Shown: piece by piece, positions 9,632-17,761 of the stretch | Numbering within the stretch: the first letter of the stretch is position 1 | Layout: every line of letters begins with the position of its first letter | NCBI RefSeq assembly: GCF_000399665.1 | Contig: NZ_KB976986.1 | Coordinates: 964,240-1,028,239, forward strand | Origin: Acinetobacter calcoaceticus ANC 3811 | Lineage (GTDB): Bacteria; Pseudomonadota; Gammaproteobacteria; Pseudomonadales; Moraxellaceae | Reading direction: 5' to 3' | DNA length: 64,000 nt | Notes under the pieces: generated by a model | Seen by the model: the letters and a program-made list of their open reading frames with translations, nothing else | The model's database searches: none | What the model was told of the DNA's origin: nothing | Translations under genes and position numbers: made by a program

Positions 9632-9952
9632 ATTGGTCTCTTGTTTAGTTTGAGCAGACAGTAAAAGAGAAATGTTATGGAGGAGTAAAGATATTTATCT
9701 TTACTAAGTAGGTGATGTATCTCTCTTTATTATAAAAAAATAAATATTACATACGAAAATCTTGAATTAATGTGGGTTTCATGTATGCTTAACTTAACTA
9801 GAAAAAAGACTTGCAGTAAATCTTCTTTAAGTATCGTAGTTTTAGTCATAATCCTTCGTTTTTTCAGATATTAAGCTCAATTCGTTACCATTTTTTCAAG
9901 TTATATTTGTCATTTTTAAATGACTCAATTGATTAAGATTCAAGGATATATT
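9632..9952. other. Intergenic: hairpin after tetR and long 5' leader of the cold-shock gene
   Basis: No gene is seen in these 321 bp. A perfect hairpin AGTAAAGAT-ATTT-ATCTTTACT lies at 9684-9705 and could end tetR transcription, though it lacks a clear U tract. The AT-rich stretch 9760-9952 is consistent with the long structured leader usual in front of csp genes; no cold-box consensus was verified. Confidence 0.45.
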
Positions 9953-10162
9953 ATGTCTAATACAAATGCTGGTACAGTAAAGTGGTTTAACGAAACTAAA
10001 GGTTTCGGTTTTATTCAACAAGAATCTGGTCCAGATGTATTTGCTCATTTCAAAGAAATCGCGTCTTCTGGCTTCAAAACTTTACATGAAGGTCAGAAAG
10101 TAACTTTTAATATCACTCAAGGACAAAAAGGTCCAAGTGCTGTGAATATTATTCCTGAGTAA
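9953..10162 (+). CDS. Cold-shock protein (CspA family)
   Basis: 69 aa single cold-shock domain. RNP1 'KGFGFIQ' and RNP2 'VFAHFKEI' are both visible, with the typical start '[15 protein letters not shown]'. The protein binds single-stranded RNA/DNA and melts mRNA structure. I start at the ATG at 9953, which gives the normal family length and has an AAGGA site 11-15 bases upstream; the upstream in-frame ATG at 9920 would add a non-homologous tail. A strong terminator follows. Confidence 0.93.
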   Translation: MSNTNAGTVKWFNETKGFGFIQQESGPDVFAHFKEIASSGFKTLHEGQKVTFNITQGQKGPSAVNIIPE

Positions 10163-10172
10163 TAAGCGATAA

Positions 10173-10206
10173 ATAAAAAAGCCCTGAATATTCAGGGCTT
10201 TTTTAT
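10173..10206. terminator. Bidirectional rho-independent terminator
   Basis: GCCCTGAA-TA-TTCAGGGC stem flanked by an A6 run on the left and T6 on the right, between the convergent cold-shock and AraC genes. Confidence 0.92.
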
Positions 10207-11094
10207 TTATATAGTTTTTATATCCACTGACGGTGGTGCTCCAAAAAAACGCTTATATTCTCTGGAAAATTGCGACAAACTTTCGTAACCAACCTGAATA
10301 CTGGTGGTTGAAATATCACATTCTTCGGTCATCAATAAACGCCGTGCTTCAGTCAGCCTCATTCTCTTTTGATACTGTAAGGGACTCATCGAGGTTATAT
10401 CCCTAAAATGTTGATGAAAACTAGAAGCACTCATACCCATTGTGCTTGCCAGCTCTTCAACACTAAAGGATTTTGCAAAATTTGTTTTCAGCCATTCAAT
10501 CGCTTTTACAATTCGATGTCCTGTAGTTCCTGCCGCTACAATGCGTTTAAGTCGATCGCCTTGTGGACTCATCAATAAACGATAAAAAATTTCCTTAATA
10601 ATAAGAGGAGATAAGATGGGAATGTCTTGTGGCGTATCTAGTAGTTTTATTAACCGTATAAAAGCATCATTCAGTTCTGAATTAACCACTCCAACAGCCA
10701 TTCCTTTTTTTTCAGTATTTACGTCTTTAAAAGGAATATGGGCTTCAAGCATGATTTGGGCAAGTACATACGGGTCTAGTCGTAGCACTATTGAAAGATA
10801 AGGTCGTTCAACTGAAGCTTCAAGTACTTGAGCAATGACAGGCAGGTCAATTGCCGTAAAAAGGAAATGGTTAGAGTCATAGGTGTAGGTTTCTTCACTA
10901 AGAATCACCTGTTTTTTTCCTTGAGCAATCATACATAGACTGGCATCCATCATGCTGCTACTTGGTTGGGTCAATGTTTCTGCACGATATAAAGTCAGCC
11001 CCATAATAGATGTTTCGAATGTACCTTTCTCACGTGTCCATTGATCGACAAGTTGAGCTAATTCTTGATTATGGTTTAGAGACCTATTCGCCAT
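10207..11094 (-). CDS. AraC-family transcriptional regulator (AraC_N cupin type)
   Basis: 295 aa. The N-terminal AraC_N domain (about residues 20-170, 'SIMGLTLYRAETLTQPSSSM') is followed by two C-terminal HTH motifs ('FSVEELASTMGMSASSFHQHF' region and 'ISTTSIQVGYESLSQFSREYKRFFG' region). This subfamily is commonly found beside short-chain or zinc dehydrogenase genes. Here it is divergent from a zinc alcohol dehydrogenase gene ~290 bp away, which it probably activates. The inducer is unknown. Confidence 0.88.
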   Translation of the reverse strand: MANRSLNHNQELAQLVDQWTREKGTFETSIMGLTLYRAETLTQPSSSMMDASLCMIAQGKKQVILSEETYTYDSNHFLFTAIDLPVIAQVLEASVERPYLSIVLRLDPYVLAQIMLEAHIPFKDVNTEKKGMAVGVVNSELNDAFIRLIKLLDTPQDIPILSPLIIKEIFYRLLMSPQGDRLKRIVAAGTTGHRIVKAIEWLKTNFAKSFSVEELASTMGMSASSFHQHFRDITSMSPLQYQKRMRLTEARRLLMTEECDISTTSIQVGYESLSQFSREYKRFFGAPPSVDIKTI

Positions 11095-11382
11095 TCAGAT
11101 TCAACCGATTACCGTTTGTGTTTTTATTGTAGGCATTTCAAATCAGAAAAATAGAGAGAAGTGCAACAATTCGGAGGATTGGGCAAATCTGTGAGAGGAA
11201 TAGAACAACAGCTTACAACTTTCATTTTTATACTGATGAACATGGCAAAAAGTCGATTGCTTAAAGTCTGCTGGGTCATCGTTTTCAAAAACGTATTCAT
11301 GTGCTTTCAAAACTAATCGCCATCAATGAATGTCCAGCCAAGAAGTCGTCTTTCTTTAAACATTAAACATGAGAGAAAAAAT
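11095..11382. other. Divergent promoter region (araC-type / adh)
   Basis: No confident gene in these 288 bp. It must hold the promoters of the two flanking genes. The right part (about 11215-11345) reads partly open in one frame (HFYTDEHGKKSIA, stop, then SLLGHRFQKRIHVLSKL) and may be a decayed gene, but I do not recognise it. Confidence 0.4.
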
Positions 11383-12435
11383 ATGACAATTGAAGTTTTA
11401 GGTTATGCCGCGCTGTCATCAGAAACTCCTTTAGTTCCGTTTAAGTTTGAACGTAGAACCCCACGTGAAGATGATGTTGTCATTCAAATCGAATATTGTG
11501 GTGTTTGCCATTCAGATTTACATCAAGCTAAAAACGATTGGGGATTTAGTACTTATCCATTAGTTCCGGGCCATGAAATTGTCGGGCGTGTCACCTCAAT
11601 CGGTCCTAAAGTCACAAAATATAAGGTCGGTGATTTAGTAGGTATTGGCTGTATGGTCGATTCATGCCGTACTTGTTCGGCTTGTCATTCAGGACTAGAG
11701 CAATATTGTGAAGAAGGCAACATCCAGACTTATGGTGGCGTAGATCGTCATGATCAACGACCAACGTATGGTGGATATTCTGAAACAATTACTTGTAGCC
11801 AAGATTTCGTATTAAAAGTGCCTGAAAATCTGGATGCTCAAGCTGTACCGCCGTTACTTTGTGCTGGCATTACCACTTGGTCGCCGCTTCGCCATTGGAA
11901 TATTGGAAAGGGCAGTAAAGTCGCGGTTGTCGGTTTAGGTGGTCTGGGACACATGGCGATTAAACTTGCCAATGCTCTAGGCGCTGAAGTGACATTATTT
12001 ACCCGTTCAGCAAACAAAGAACAGGATGCAAAACAACTCGGAGCGCATCATGTTGTGTTATCAACCAATGAAGCTCAAATGCAGTCAGTCACAAATCAAT
12101 TTGATTTAATTATTGATACTGTGCCTTATAACCATGACTTGAAGCCTTATATTCCAACACTAGCTTTAAATGGAACAATTGTGCTGGTTGGATATTTAGG
12201 TGAAATTAGCGCAAATTCAGTGCCGATGATTTTGGGGAGAAAATCAATTGCTGGTTCGGTGATTGGTGGAATTAAAGAAACACAAGAGTTACTTGATTTC
12301 TGTGGTGAACATAACATCGTTTCTGAAGTAGAGATGATTGATATGAAAAATATCAATGAAGCTTTTGAGCGTATGTTAAAGAGTGATGTGAAATATCGTT
12401 TTGTGATTGATATGAAAACTTTATCTGATCAGTAA
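11383..12435 (+). CDS. NAD(P)-dependent zinc alcohol dehydrogenase (cinnamyl/YahK type)
   Basis: 350 aa medium-chain dehydrogenase. The catalytic zinc ligand region is 'EYCGVCHSDLHQAKNDWG' with 'VPGHEIVGRV'. The structural-zinc cysteines follow in 'VDSCRTCSACHSGLEQYC', and the Rossmann glycines are 'VAVVGLGGLGHMAIKLA'. It reduces aldehydes to alcohols, probably with NADPH as in YahK. I start at the ATG at 11383, preceded by GAGAG; the earlier in-frame ATG (11326) adds 19 non-homologous residues. The neighbouring divergent AraC gene is its likely regulator. Confidence 0.9.
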   Translation: MTIEVLGYAALSSETPLVPFKFERRTPREDDVVIQIEYCGVCHSDLHQAKNDWGFSTYPLVPGHEIVGRVTSIGPKVTKYKVGDLVGIGCMVDSCRTCSACHSGLEQYCEEGNIQTYGGVDRHDQRPTYGGYSETITCSQDFVLKVPENLDAQAVPPLLCAGITTWSPLRHWNIGKGSKVAVVGLGGLGHMAIKLANALGAEVTLFTRSANKEQDAKQLGAHHVVLSTNEAQMQSVTNQFDLIIDTVPYNHDLKPYIPTLALNGTIVLVGYLGEISANSVPMILGRKSIAGSVIGGIKETQELLDFCGEHNIVSEVEMIDMKNINEAFERMLKSDVKYRFVIDMKTLSDQ

Positions 12436-12450
12436 TCTTGTTTGAACTTT

Positions 12451-12480
12451 GCTGTGCATTCTGTCATTAGGGTGCACAGC
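12451..12480 (+). terminator. Hairpin downstream of the alcohol dehydrogenase gene
   Basis: Perfect 8-bp inverted repeat GCTGTGCA / TGCACAGC with a 14-nt loop, 15 bp after the stop codon. It lacks a T run, so it is a weak terminator or an mRNA-stabilising hairpin. A related hairpin stands alone at 34401-34430. Confidence 0.5.
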
Positions 12481-12593
12481 TCAAAAACTCTCTAAACAAG
12501 ACAATATTATTAAGCTGATATTTAAGAATTTTCTTAATTATGTAATTAAATGAAAAACAATAATTATTTAAATATTTTCTAGCCAATATCACA

Positions 12594-12622
12594 TTGACAC
12601 CTTAAATATTCAAGATTACCAT
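12594..12622 (+). promoter_or_regulatory. Sigma-70 promoter of the first C4-like RNA
   Basis: TTGACA (12594-12599), 17-bp spacer, TACCAT (12617-12622). A transcript would start about 12628, exactly at the first paired G of the structured RNA. The same promoter with the same spacing stands before the second copy at 52950-52978. Confidence 0.82.
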
Positions 12623-12627
12623 TTGCG

Positions 12628-12815
12628 GGCTGGCCTACATTGCCAGTCGGTCGTCGCAGACCGTCTAGTAAAGTGCATCAGATTATTCCTTCTGAGGAGT
12701 ATTCTTGTGTATATCGATCGTCCCTCGCTTGTTGCGGTAGGACGAGTGAGGGACACCTTCGGGTGTGCTGATTCTTTACTATCAGTCTGCGAACCCTTGC
12801 TCGTTCTGCCACCAT
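12628..12815 (+). ncRNA. C4-like structured RNA (copy 1), leader of the TetR gene
   Basis: Five helices can be drawn by eye. P1: 12628-12634 with 12642-12648. P2: CGGTC 12648-12652 with GACCG 12659-12663. P3: ATTCCT 12685-12690 with AGGAGT 12695-12700. A long closing helix: GGTAGGACGAG 12736-12746 with CTCGTTCTGCC 12800-12810. It encloses an ACACC-TTCG-GGTGT hairpin (12753-12766) and CTGAT/ATCAG (12768-12772, 12781-12785). Differences from copy 2 keep the pairs. The shape, and its position before a regulated leader ORF, resemble the C4 antisense RNA of phage P1. From memory, C4-related sRNAs form a large family in A. baumannii; this was not checked here. Confidence 0.72.
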
Positions 12816-12834
12816 AATTCTAATGTCTTGGCAG

Positions 12835-12854
12835 AACTCCATATATAAGGAGTT
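12835..12854 (+). promoter_or_regulatory. Hairpin sequestering the micro-ORF Shine-Dalgarno
   Basis: AACTCC (12835-12840) pairs perfectly with GGAGTT (12849-12854) around an 8-nt loop. The right arm is the Shine-Dalgarno of the micro-ORF that starts 12859. The hairpin is base-for-base identical in copy 2 (54661-54680). Arm AGGAGT of the upstream C4-like RNA could pair with AACTCC, and its partner ATTCCT with the Shine-Dalgarno, giving an antisense control point. Confidence 0.6.
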
Positions 12855-12858
12855 GGCT

Positions 12859-12915
12859 TTGCATATCCATTATTTCTTGGCAACCGTTGCCAAAAGCTAT
12901 AACAACACAGCTTAA
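12859..12915 (+). CDS. 18-residue leader peptide micro-ORF (UUG start) between C4-like RNA and TetR gene
   Basis: TTG start six bases after a perfect AAGGAG; peptide MHIHYFLATVAKSYNNTA, then TAA. The copy at 54685-54741 encodes MHIHHFLAAIAKSYNNTA. The differences are two silent third-base changes (CAT/CAC, ATC/ATT), one Tyr/His, one Thr/Ala and one Val/Ile, with no indels, as expected for a translated sequence. By position it corresponds to icd in P1 (C4 RNA, then a small ORF, then the regulated gene). I infer a translational switch or coupling element for the TetR mRNA; the peptide itself may have no function. Confidence 0.55.
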   Translation: MHIHYFLATVAKSYNNTA

Positions 12916-13113
12916 AACATTTAACGCAGCTTGATGGCCTATAGGCTTTTCAGGCTTTAAATCGTCACGACTAAAACTTAATCAACAATAAAACTTGAGA
13001 TGTGCTGGGCACAGTCTTTATGGCTTTGCTATGCCTTTTGTTTCTCCCTAAAAAGGCAGCAGTTTTTATATCTCATTTATATACAACAATAATTTTTTTA
13101 TAACGGTAAAACT
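12916..13113 (+). other. Conserved 5' leader between micro-ORF and TetR gene
   Basis: This ~200-bp stretch is largely conserved in the second cassette (54742-54939), including GAGATGTGCTG-GCACAGTC and the runs around AAAAAGGCAGC. No strong Shine-Dalgarno precedes the TetR ATG (AACGGTAAAAC), so translation is probably weak or depends on upstream events. Confidence 0.5.
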
Positions 13114-13668
13114 ATGCCATATTCAGATCTTCCAATACGTGCTTTAAGTGTATTACATACCTCACGCTATCTTTTTAATAACTTTGGCTTTCATAATGTC
13201 GGTGTAGACCGAATTATTGACTCGGCAAAAATCCCAAAAGCGACTTTTTATAACTATTTTCACTCAAAAGAACGTCTTATTAAAATGAGTCTAACTTTTC
13301 AGAGAGATGGCCTTAAACAAGAAGTCATCTCAATTATCTATGTCCAAAAAGACTTAAGCTTAACTGAAAAGCTTCGTAAGATTTACTTTCTACATGCAGA
13401 CTTAGATGGGCTTTACCACTTACCGTTTAAAGCCATATTTGAAATTGCGAAAACACATCCACAGGCTTATCAGCTCGTAATTGATTATAGAAATTGGTTG
13501 ATCAATGAAATTTATAAACTGCTTTTAACAACCAACACGAATGCTTCAAAACAAGATGCGCACATGTTTTTATTTGTGATTGATGGCGCAATGGTTCAGC
13601 TTTTAGATTCAAATAGTGTGGATGACAGAGAAAAATTGCTGAATTATTTTTTGGTGCAGACTATGTAA
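13114..13668 (+). CDS. TetR-family regulator, C4-RNA-linked paralog 1
   Basis: 184 aa. The HTH region 'ARYLFNNFGFHNVGVDRII' (here with TSRYLF) and 'AKIPKATFYNYFHSKERLI' is almost identical to that of the paralog at 54940-55494, so both probably read the same DNA site. The C-terminal ligand domain is also similar (LHADLDGLYHLPFKAIFEIAKTHP). Because of the shared C4-like leader I link it, from memory, to the redundant TetR-type regulators reported to drive opaque/translucent virulence switching in A. baumannii. Target genes are not visible here. Confidence 0.85.
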   Translation: MPYSDLPIRALSVLHTSRYLFNNFGFHNVGVDRIIDSAKIPKATFYNYFHSKERLIKMSLTFQRDGLKQEVISIIYVQKDLSLTEKLRKIYFLHADLDGLYHLPFKAIFEIAKTHPQAYQLVIDYRNWLINEIYKLLLTTNTNASKQDAHMFLFVIDGAMVQLLDSNSVDDREKLLNYFLVQTM

Positions 13669-13781
13669 TTCTTTGATTATATTGCTGTAGTGATATTGCT
13701 TTTTTCTTGCTTTAGTGAGGATTCAAATAAAAAAACGCTAATTCTCTAAGCTGAATTATGTTATTTTTCACTCGACATTGA

Positions 13782-13796
13782 TGAGAATGATTTTTC
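13782..13796 (+). promoter_or_regulatory. Possible Fur box before the DUF2946/TonB receptor genes
   Basis: TGAGAATGATTTTTC matches 10 of 14 defined positions of the 7-1-7 Fur site TGATAATnATTATCA and stands in front of an iron-receptor operon. It abuts the proposed ATG at 13797, which is unusual. Weak evidence by eye. Confidence 0.4.
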
Positions 13797-14213
13797 ATGT
13801 ATCGGTTTGGGACCATAATCGGCTTGCTAGCAATATTGCTACAGAACCTTGTGTTCTGGCAAAGCCTATTACCCAATGAAATGCATCAGCAAGCGGTATG
13901 TGCACAAATTGTAGAAGTGATGAATCATTCAAAAATGAATTCTGAGCAACATTCATCTCATCATCTTGAAAACGATTCTAATAAAAAGCTTCTAGAAAAA
14001 AGCACTCAGCACGATTCAAACACAGGTTGTCATTTTTGTTATCTATATAGCCATATTGCAACAATTGATGGCTTCAAATTATCTTTATTTGAAGTGGGTG
14101 TGATTGTTCGCTTAATTATGTTGGCAACAATCAGCTATATATTATTTTATTTACGGCGCTTATTCCTCTCACCGCAAGGACGAGCCCCACCTCAACAACT
14201 TTGTTTTGCTTAA
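13797..14213 (+). CDS. DUF2946-like small membrane protein
   Basis: 138 aa. An N-terminal hydrophobic segment (about 7-24) and a second one (about 100-120) flank a His/Ser-rich stretch (MNHSKMNSEQHSSHHLEND) and a 'CHFCYLYSH' motif. The end, 'RGRAPPQQL'-like, is typical of DUF2946 proteins, often found beside TonB-dependent copper/iron receptors. His and Cys suggest metal binding. No good Shine-Dalgarno precedes the ATG, so either a leaderless start or a downstream start (ATG at 13881) is possible. It lies 52 bp before the receptor gene, likely in one operon. Confidence 0.6.
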   Translation: MYRFGTIIGLLAILLQNLVFWQSLLPNEMHQQAVCAQIVEVMNHSKMNSEQHSSHHLENDSNKKLLEKSTQHDSNTGCHFCYLYSHIATIDGFKLSLFEVGVIVRLIMLATISYILFYLRRLFLSPQGRAPPQQLCFA

Positions 14214-14265
14214 TTTGTTACTAGGTCCGTATCTGTTCCTATTTCATTACTAAACAGAGTTTGTC

Positions 14266-16362
14266 ATGTCTAAATTTTTACTTAATCCACTGGCGTGGAG
14301 TATCTTGTTTGCTCAATTTTCTATGTCTGCAATGGCACAAAGCCAAACTGATCAACAGGTTGCGGAGTTAGAAAAAATTACGATCAAAGCGGAAGATGCT
14401 ACCGAGACTTCTAATTCTTCAACAGCTTTAACTCAATTCGAACATGGCTTATTGACTGTTCCATTTACCAAGTCACATGTGTCAGCTCAAGATATCCAAA
14501 ATAATAATATTCAGCGTGTGAGTGATGCATTGTCGCTGGTGAATGGTGTGGTTTATCAGGACAGCTACGGTGGAGGTTTTTGGGATAACTACTCGTTTCG
14601 TGGTTTTAGTACAGATCCTAATATGGGCACAAGCTATTTGCGTAATGGTTTGAGCGCTTTAAGTGGGATTCACACCCCAAGGGATATGGCAAATATTCAG
14701 GCAATTGATTTCTTAAAAGGGCCAATGGCGGCTATGTATGGGCAGGGTGCTATTGGTGGCATTATGAACATTACAACGAAACAACCCGAGTGGACGCAAA
14801 AAAATCAGGTGAGTTTAGCCGGTAGTACATTAGAAGAATATCGCGCTTCTCTAGATAGTACAGGTGCATTAAACGATGCGGTGGCTTATAGACTTGGGTT
14901 GGCTTATGAAAATAACCAGAGTTTTAGAGACCATGTCGATAGTCAGCATTACTTTATTGCTCCTCAGCTTGCATGGAAAATCTCGGATCAAACACAGCTC
15001 AATCTGGATAGTGAATTTTCAGAACATCAAGGTGTATTTGACCGTGGTATTCCGATGGTTAATGGGCAGTTTGTTGTCAATAAAAAGACCTTTTTAGGTG
15101 AGCCATCGGATGGTGACATTAAGGTCAAAGACCAGATGTATCAATTACGATTGAATCACCAATTTAATGAAAACTGGAATAACACTACAGCTTTAAGTTA
15201 TGGTCACGGGGAGCGAGCAGGAACCTCCACTGAAATTTCGAGTATTGCTGCTGATGGTCAAACAGCAAACCGTTTTAGGCGCTACCGTCAATTTGAAACA
15301 GAGACAATTCAGCTCCAATCGATTCTTCGGGGCAAATTTAATACAGGATTGCTAAAGCACGAACTCGTTGCAAATGTTGAAGCTGGACACTATACAATCG
15401 ATCAAATTCAGCTTCGTAATGCAGTGGGCACATCAAGCCCGATTAATATTTATCATCCCGTATATGGTCAAAATATTTTAGCGCTGGCTAGAACAACAAA
15501 AAATACGAAAGAAACTCAAAATATGCTGGGAGTGAACTTACAAGACCAGATTTTCTTGAATAATCAATGGAATGTATTAATAGGTGGGCGTTTTAATCGT
15601 CTGGATCAACAAATTGATGATTATAAGACAGGCCTATCGGCTCAACAGGAATTTACCCCGTTTAGTCCACGCGTTGGAGTGAATTATCAACCAACGACAA
15701 AGCTTGCTTTGTATAGCAATTGGGGTAAATCTTTTGAGTTAAATACAGGACTCAATAAAGAGAATCAACTTTACGACCCAGAGAAAACTCAAAGTTGGGA
15801 AATTGGAGCAAAATACGAATATCTACCGAAAAGCTGGTTTGGACTCACCTATTTTGATTTAGATAAACAACATCTACTGACCGAAGGTATAACAGACACC
15901 TATGTCGATAGTGGGCGTGTACAGAGTCATGGGCTAGAGGTCGAATTAAAACATCAATTCAATGATCATCTTCGTGTAGGAGCAAATTATACTTTTACAA
16001 AAGCATCGGTGATTGAAAGTGAAGTTGATACAAAAGGTGCTCGTCTGAAAAATATTCCGAAGCATACGGCAAACTTAAATGCGGACTACCAGTTTGAGTT
16101 ATTAGGAAGAGCGGCTGGCTTGGTCGGCATAATCAACTATTTTGGCAAGCGTAGTGCTAACTACATAGACAATGGAACCAGTTTACCGGAATTTACGGTG
16201 GTGAATGTTGGGGGCTATGTACAAGTTCGTCCTGATTTACGGGCACAATTGAATATTGATAATGTGTTCGATAAGGACTATTACGTTTCGAGTTATACAG
16301 ATGAATGGGTGCAACCCGGAGAGCCGTTGAAGGCAACTTTATCTTTGACTTGGAACTTCTGA
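14266..16362 (+). CDS. TonB-dependent siderophore receptor
   Basis: 698 aa outer-membrane receptor. A signal peptide ends near 'SAMAQSQ' (about residue 25). The plug domain (about 55-170) contains 'ERVSDALSLVNGVVYQDSYGG'-like and 'IDFLKGPMAAMYGQGAIGGIMNITTK' motifs, followed by a 22-strand barrel ending in 'LKATLSLTWNF' with the terminal aromatic. This is the FhuA/FhuE-type ferric-siderophore class. A PepSY membrane protein gene converges from downstream, a common partner for siderophore-iron reduction. The siderophore cannot be named. Confidence 0.9.
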   Translation: MSKFLLNPLAWSILFAQFSMSAMAQSQTDQQVAELEKITIKAEDATETSNSSTALTQFEHGLLTVPFTKSHVSAQDIQNNNIQRVSDALSLVNGVVYQDSYGGGFWDNYSFRGFSTDPNMGTSYLRNGLSALSGIHTPRDMANIQAIDFLKGPMAAMYGQGAIGGIMNITTKQPEWTQKNQVSLAGSTLEEYRASLDSTGALNDAVAYRLGLAYENNQSFRDHVDSQHYFIAPQLAWKISDQTQLNLDSEFSEHQGVFDRGIPMVNGQFVVNKKTFLGEPSDGDIKVKDQMYQLRLNHQFNENWNNTTALSYGHGERAGTSTEISSIAADGQTANRFRRYRQFETETIQLQSILRGKFNTGLLKHELVANVEAGHYTIDQIQLRNAVGTSSPINIYHPVYGQNILALARTTKNTKETQNMLGVNLQDQIFLNNQWNVLIGGRFNRLDQQIDDYKTGLSAQQEFTPFSPRVGVNYQPTTKLALYSNWGKSFELNTGLNKENQLYDPEKTQSWEIGAKYEYLPKSWFGLTYFDLDKQHLLTEGITDTYVDSGRVQSHGLEVELKHQFNDHLRVGANYTFTKASVIESEVDTKGARLKNIPKHTANLNADYQFELLGRAAGLVGIINYFGKRSANYIDNGTSLPEFTVVNVGGYVQVRPDLRAQLNIDNVFDKDYYVSSYTDEWVQPGEPLKATLSLTWNF

Positions 16363-16364
16363 TG

Positions 16365-16404
16365 AAAAAGGAGTTAGGCAAATTTTGAGCCTAGCTCCTT
16401 TTTT
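16365..16404. terminator. Bidirectional terminator
   Basis: AAAAAGGAG..AGGC / GCCT..CTCCTTTTT inverted repeat with T6 end, between the convergent receptor and PepSY genes. Confidence 0.85.
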
Positions 16405-16417
16405 AAGGTTTATGGAT

Positions 16418-17761
16418 TTACGATTTAGAAGGTATGTATTTACGCATAGCAAAGATAAATAGCGTAAATAAAATACTAAAACCAAAAACAGGTAGGCTTA
16501 GCCCTAACACGAGGCTCACCAATGTTAACGATACTTTTTGTGGGCCAGTTGCACGACTCCAAACTAATAAACTTTGCCCAACAAAGTGAGTTGTCATGAG
16601 TTTTAAATTCGAGTTCTTAAACGCAGCTTTATATGCATAAATAATCATCATACAAAGAGCAAACGCATAAAGTGCGAGAACTAATTGATTAATCCAGCCA
16701 AATAAAATCCCAATATGGGCATCTACTCCCCAACGAGTGAGCTTTGCCACCAGCGAGTAATCTTTAAACGCAAGTTGATCGATGACTTTGTGGTGTTCCA
16801 TATCAATTGCGATACTGTCTGCTTGAGTTGGCCATTTACGCTGAATTTCGGCGACTTCCCAAGCTTGATTTCCGCTGGTGGGTGGTTTGATTTGTATTTG
16901 TGCCGCATCAATACCGTGTGATCTGGCTATTGAAAGAACGCTATCAAATTCACTTGGAAAAATATTTAAATTAAGGTTTTCACTGTGTGGCATGTCGTGA
17001 TGTTCATGGTGCATCACTGTAGGTAAATTATCTTCTTGAAGGGAAGTTGCCAATGTTGGAGTTTGCCAGCTGAGCCATTGACGAGCAACCCGAATATTAT
17101 CTCCGGCCCACTCAGACCATGTAAGACCAGTAATAGCGATTATTAATAAGAGAGGGAATAACGCTAAACCCAACTTGCTATGCCATTTCAATAATCTATT
17201 TTTTGGTGTTTGCCTTATTTTAAGATTTTGACGGCGTTTCCACCAATTATACAGTCCAGTTAAAGTCAAAATGGCTAACCAGCTTGCTGCCAGTTCACTA
17301 TAAAAACGGCCCCATTTTCCTAGTAATAAATTGCTATGTAGCTGGTCGAGTGTAGTCCGAAACGGCAGAACCCCACTGGTACCATAGACAGCGAGATGAC
17401 CTTTGGCCTGAAGCGTAAAAGGATCAATAAAAACGGCTTCGCTGGTAAAATGATGTAGAGGATCTGAAAAAATTACACGTGTTGTCTGGTCAGCGCTTGG
17501 GGCTGGTCTAACTTCAATGACCTGAGCAGACTTCGGCATCACTTGTTTTGCGACTTCAATTTGTTGACTGAGCTTATGCGGCGCTTGATTCAGTGGTTTA
17601 ACGTATAGAACATCTTTATAAATCGCCTTTTCAAGTTGAGGCGTAATTGCATAGAGTAAGCCAGTGATTGCAGCAACCAATATCAAGGGTGCAATAAAAA
17701 TACCAGCATAAATATGAATTAAACGGAAAAGACTACGCCAGAAGGATGAATGGGTCAGCAT
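16418..17761 (-). CDS. PepSY-domain inner-membrane protein (PiuB-like, iron-uptake associated)
   Basis: 447 aa. Four main transmembrane segments are visible: near the N-terminus ('IYAGIFIAPLILVAAITGLLY'), about 160 and 198 ('LALFPLLLIIAITGLTW'), and a C-terminal pair. A His-rich stretch 'TVMHHEHHDMPHSE' lies in the periplasmic part. PepSY_TM proteins beside siderophore receptors are thought to reduce ferric-siderophores or take part in heme-linked electron transfer. Convergent placement with the TonB receptor supports a shared iron role. The start ATG at 17761 gives the usual length. Confidence 0.82.
   Translation of the reverse strand: MLTHSSFWRSLFRLIHIYAGIFIAPLILVAAITGLLYAITPQLEKAIYKDVLYVKPLNQAPHKLSQQIEVAKQVMPKSAQVIEVRPAPSADQTTRVIFSDPLHHFTSEAVFIDPFTLQAKGHLAVYGTSGVLPFRTTLDQLHSNLLLGKWGRFYSELAASWLAILTLTGLYNWWKRRQNLKIRQTPKNRLLKWHSKLGLALFPLLLIIAITGLTWSEWAGDNIRVARQWLSWQTPTLATSLQEDNLPTVMHHEHHDMPHSENLNLNIFPSEFDSVLSIARSHGIDAAQIQIKPPTSGNQAWEVAEIQRKWPTQADSIAIDMEHHKVIDQLAFKDYSLVAKLTRWGVDAHIGILFGWINQLVLALYAFALCMMIIYAYKAAFKNSNLKLMTTHFVGQSLLVWSRATGPQKVSLTLVSLVLGLSLPVFGFSILFTLFIFAMRKYIPSKS

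Noticed and set aside
12623..12817. 64-codon ORF (MRAGLHCQSVV...) across the first C4-like RNA
   Set aside because: It has no ribosome site, is not open in the second copy even after removing the IS, and overlaps all RNA helices; the bases are explained by RNA structure.
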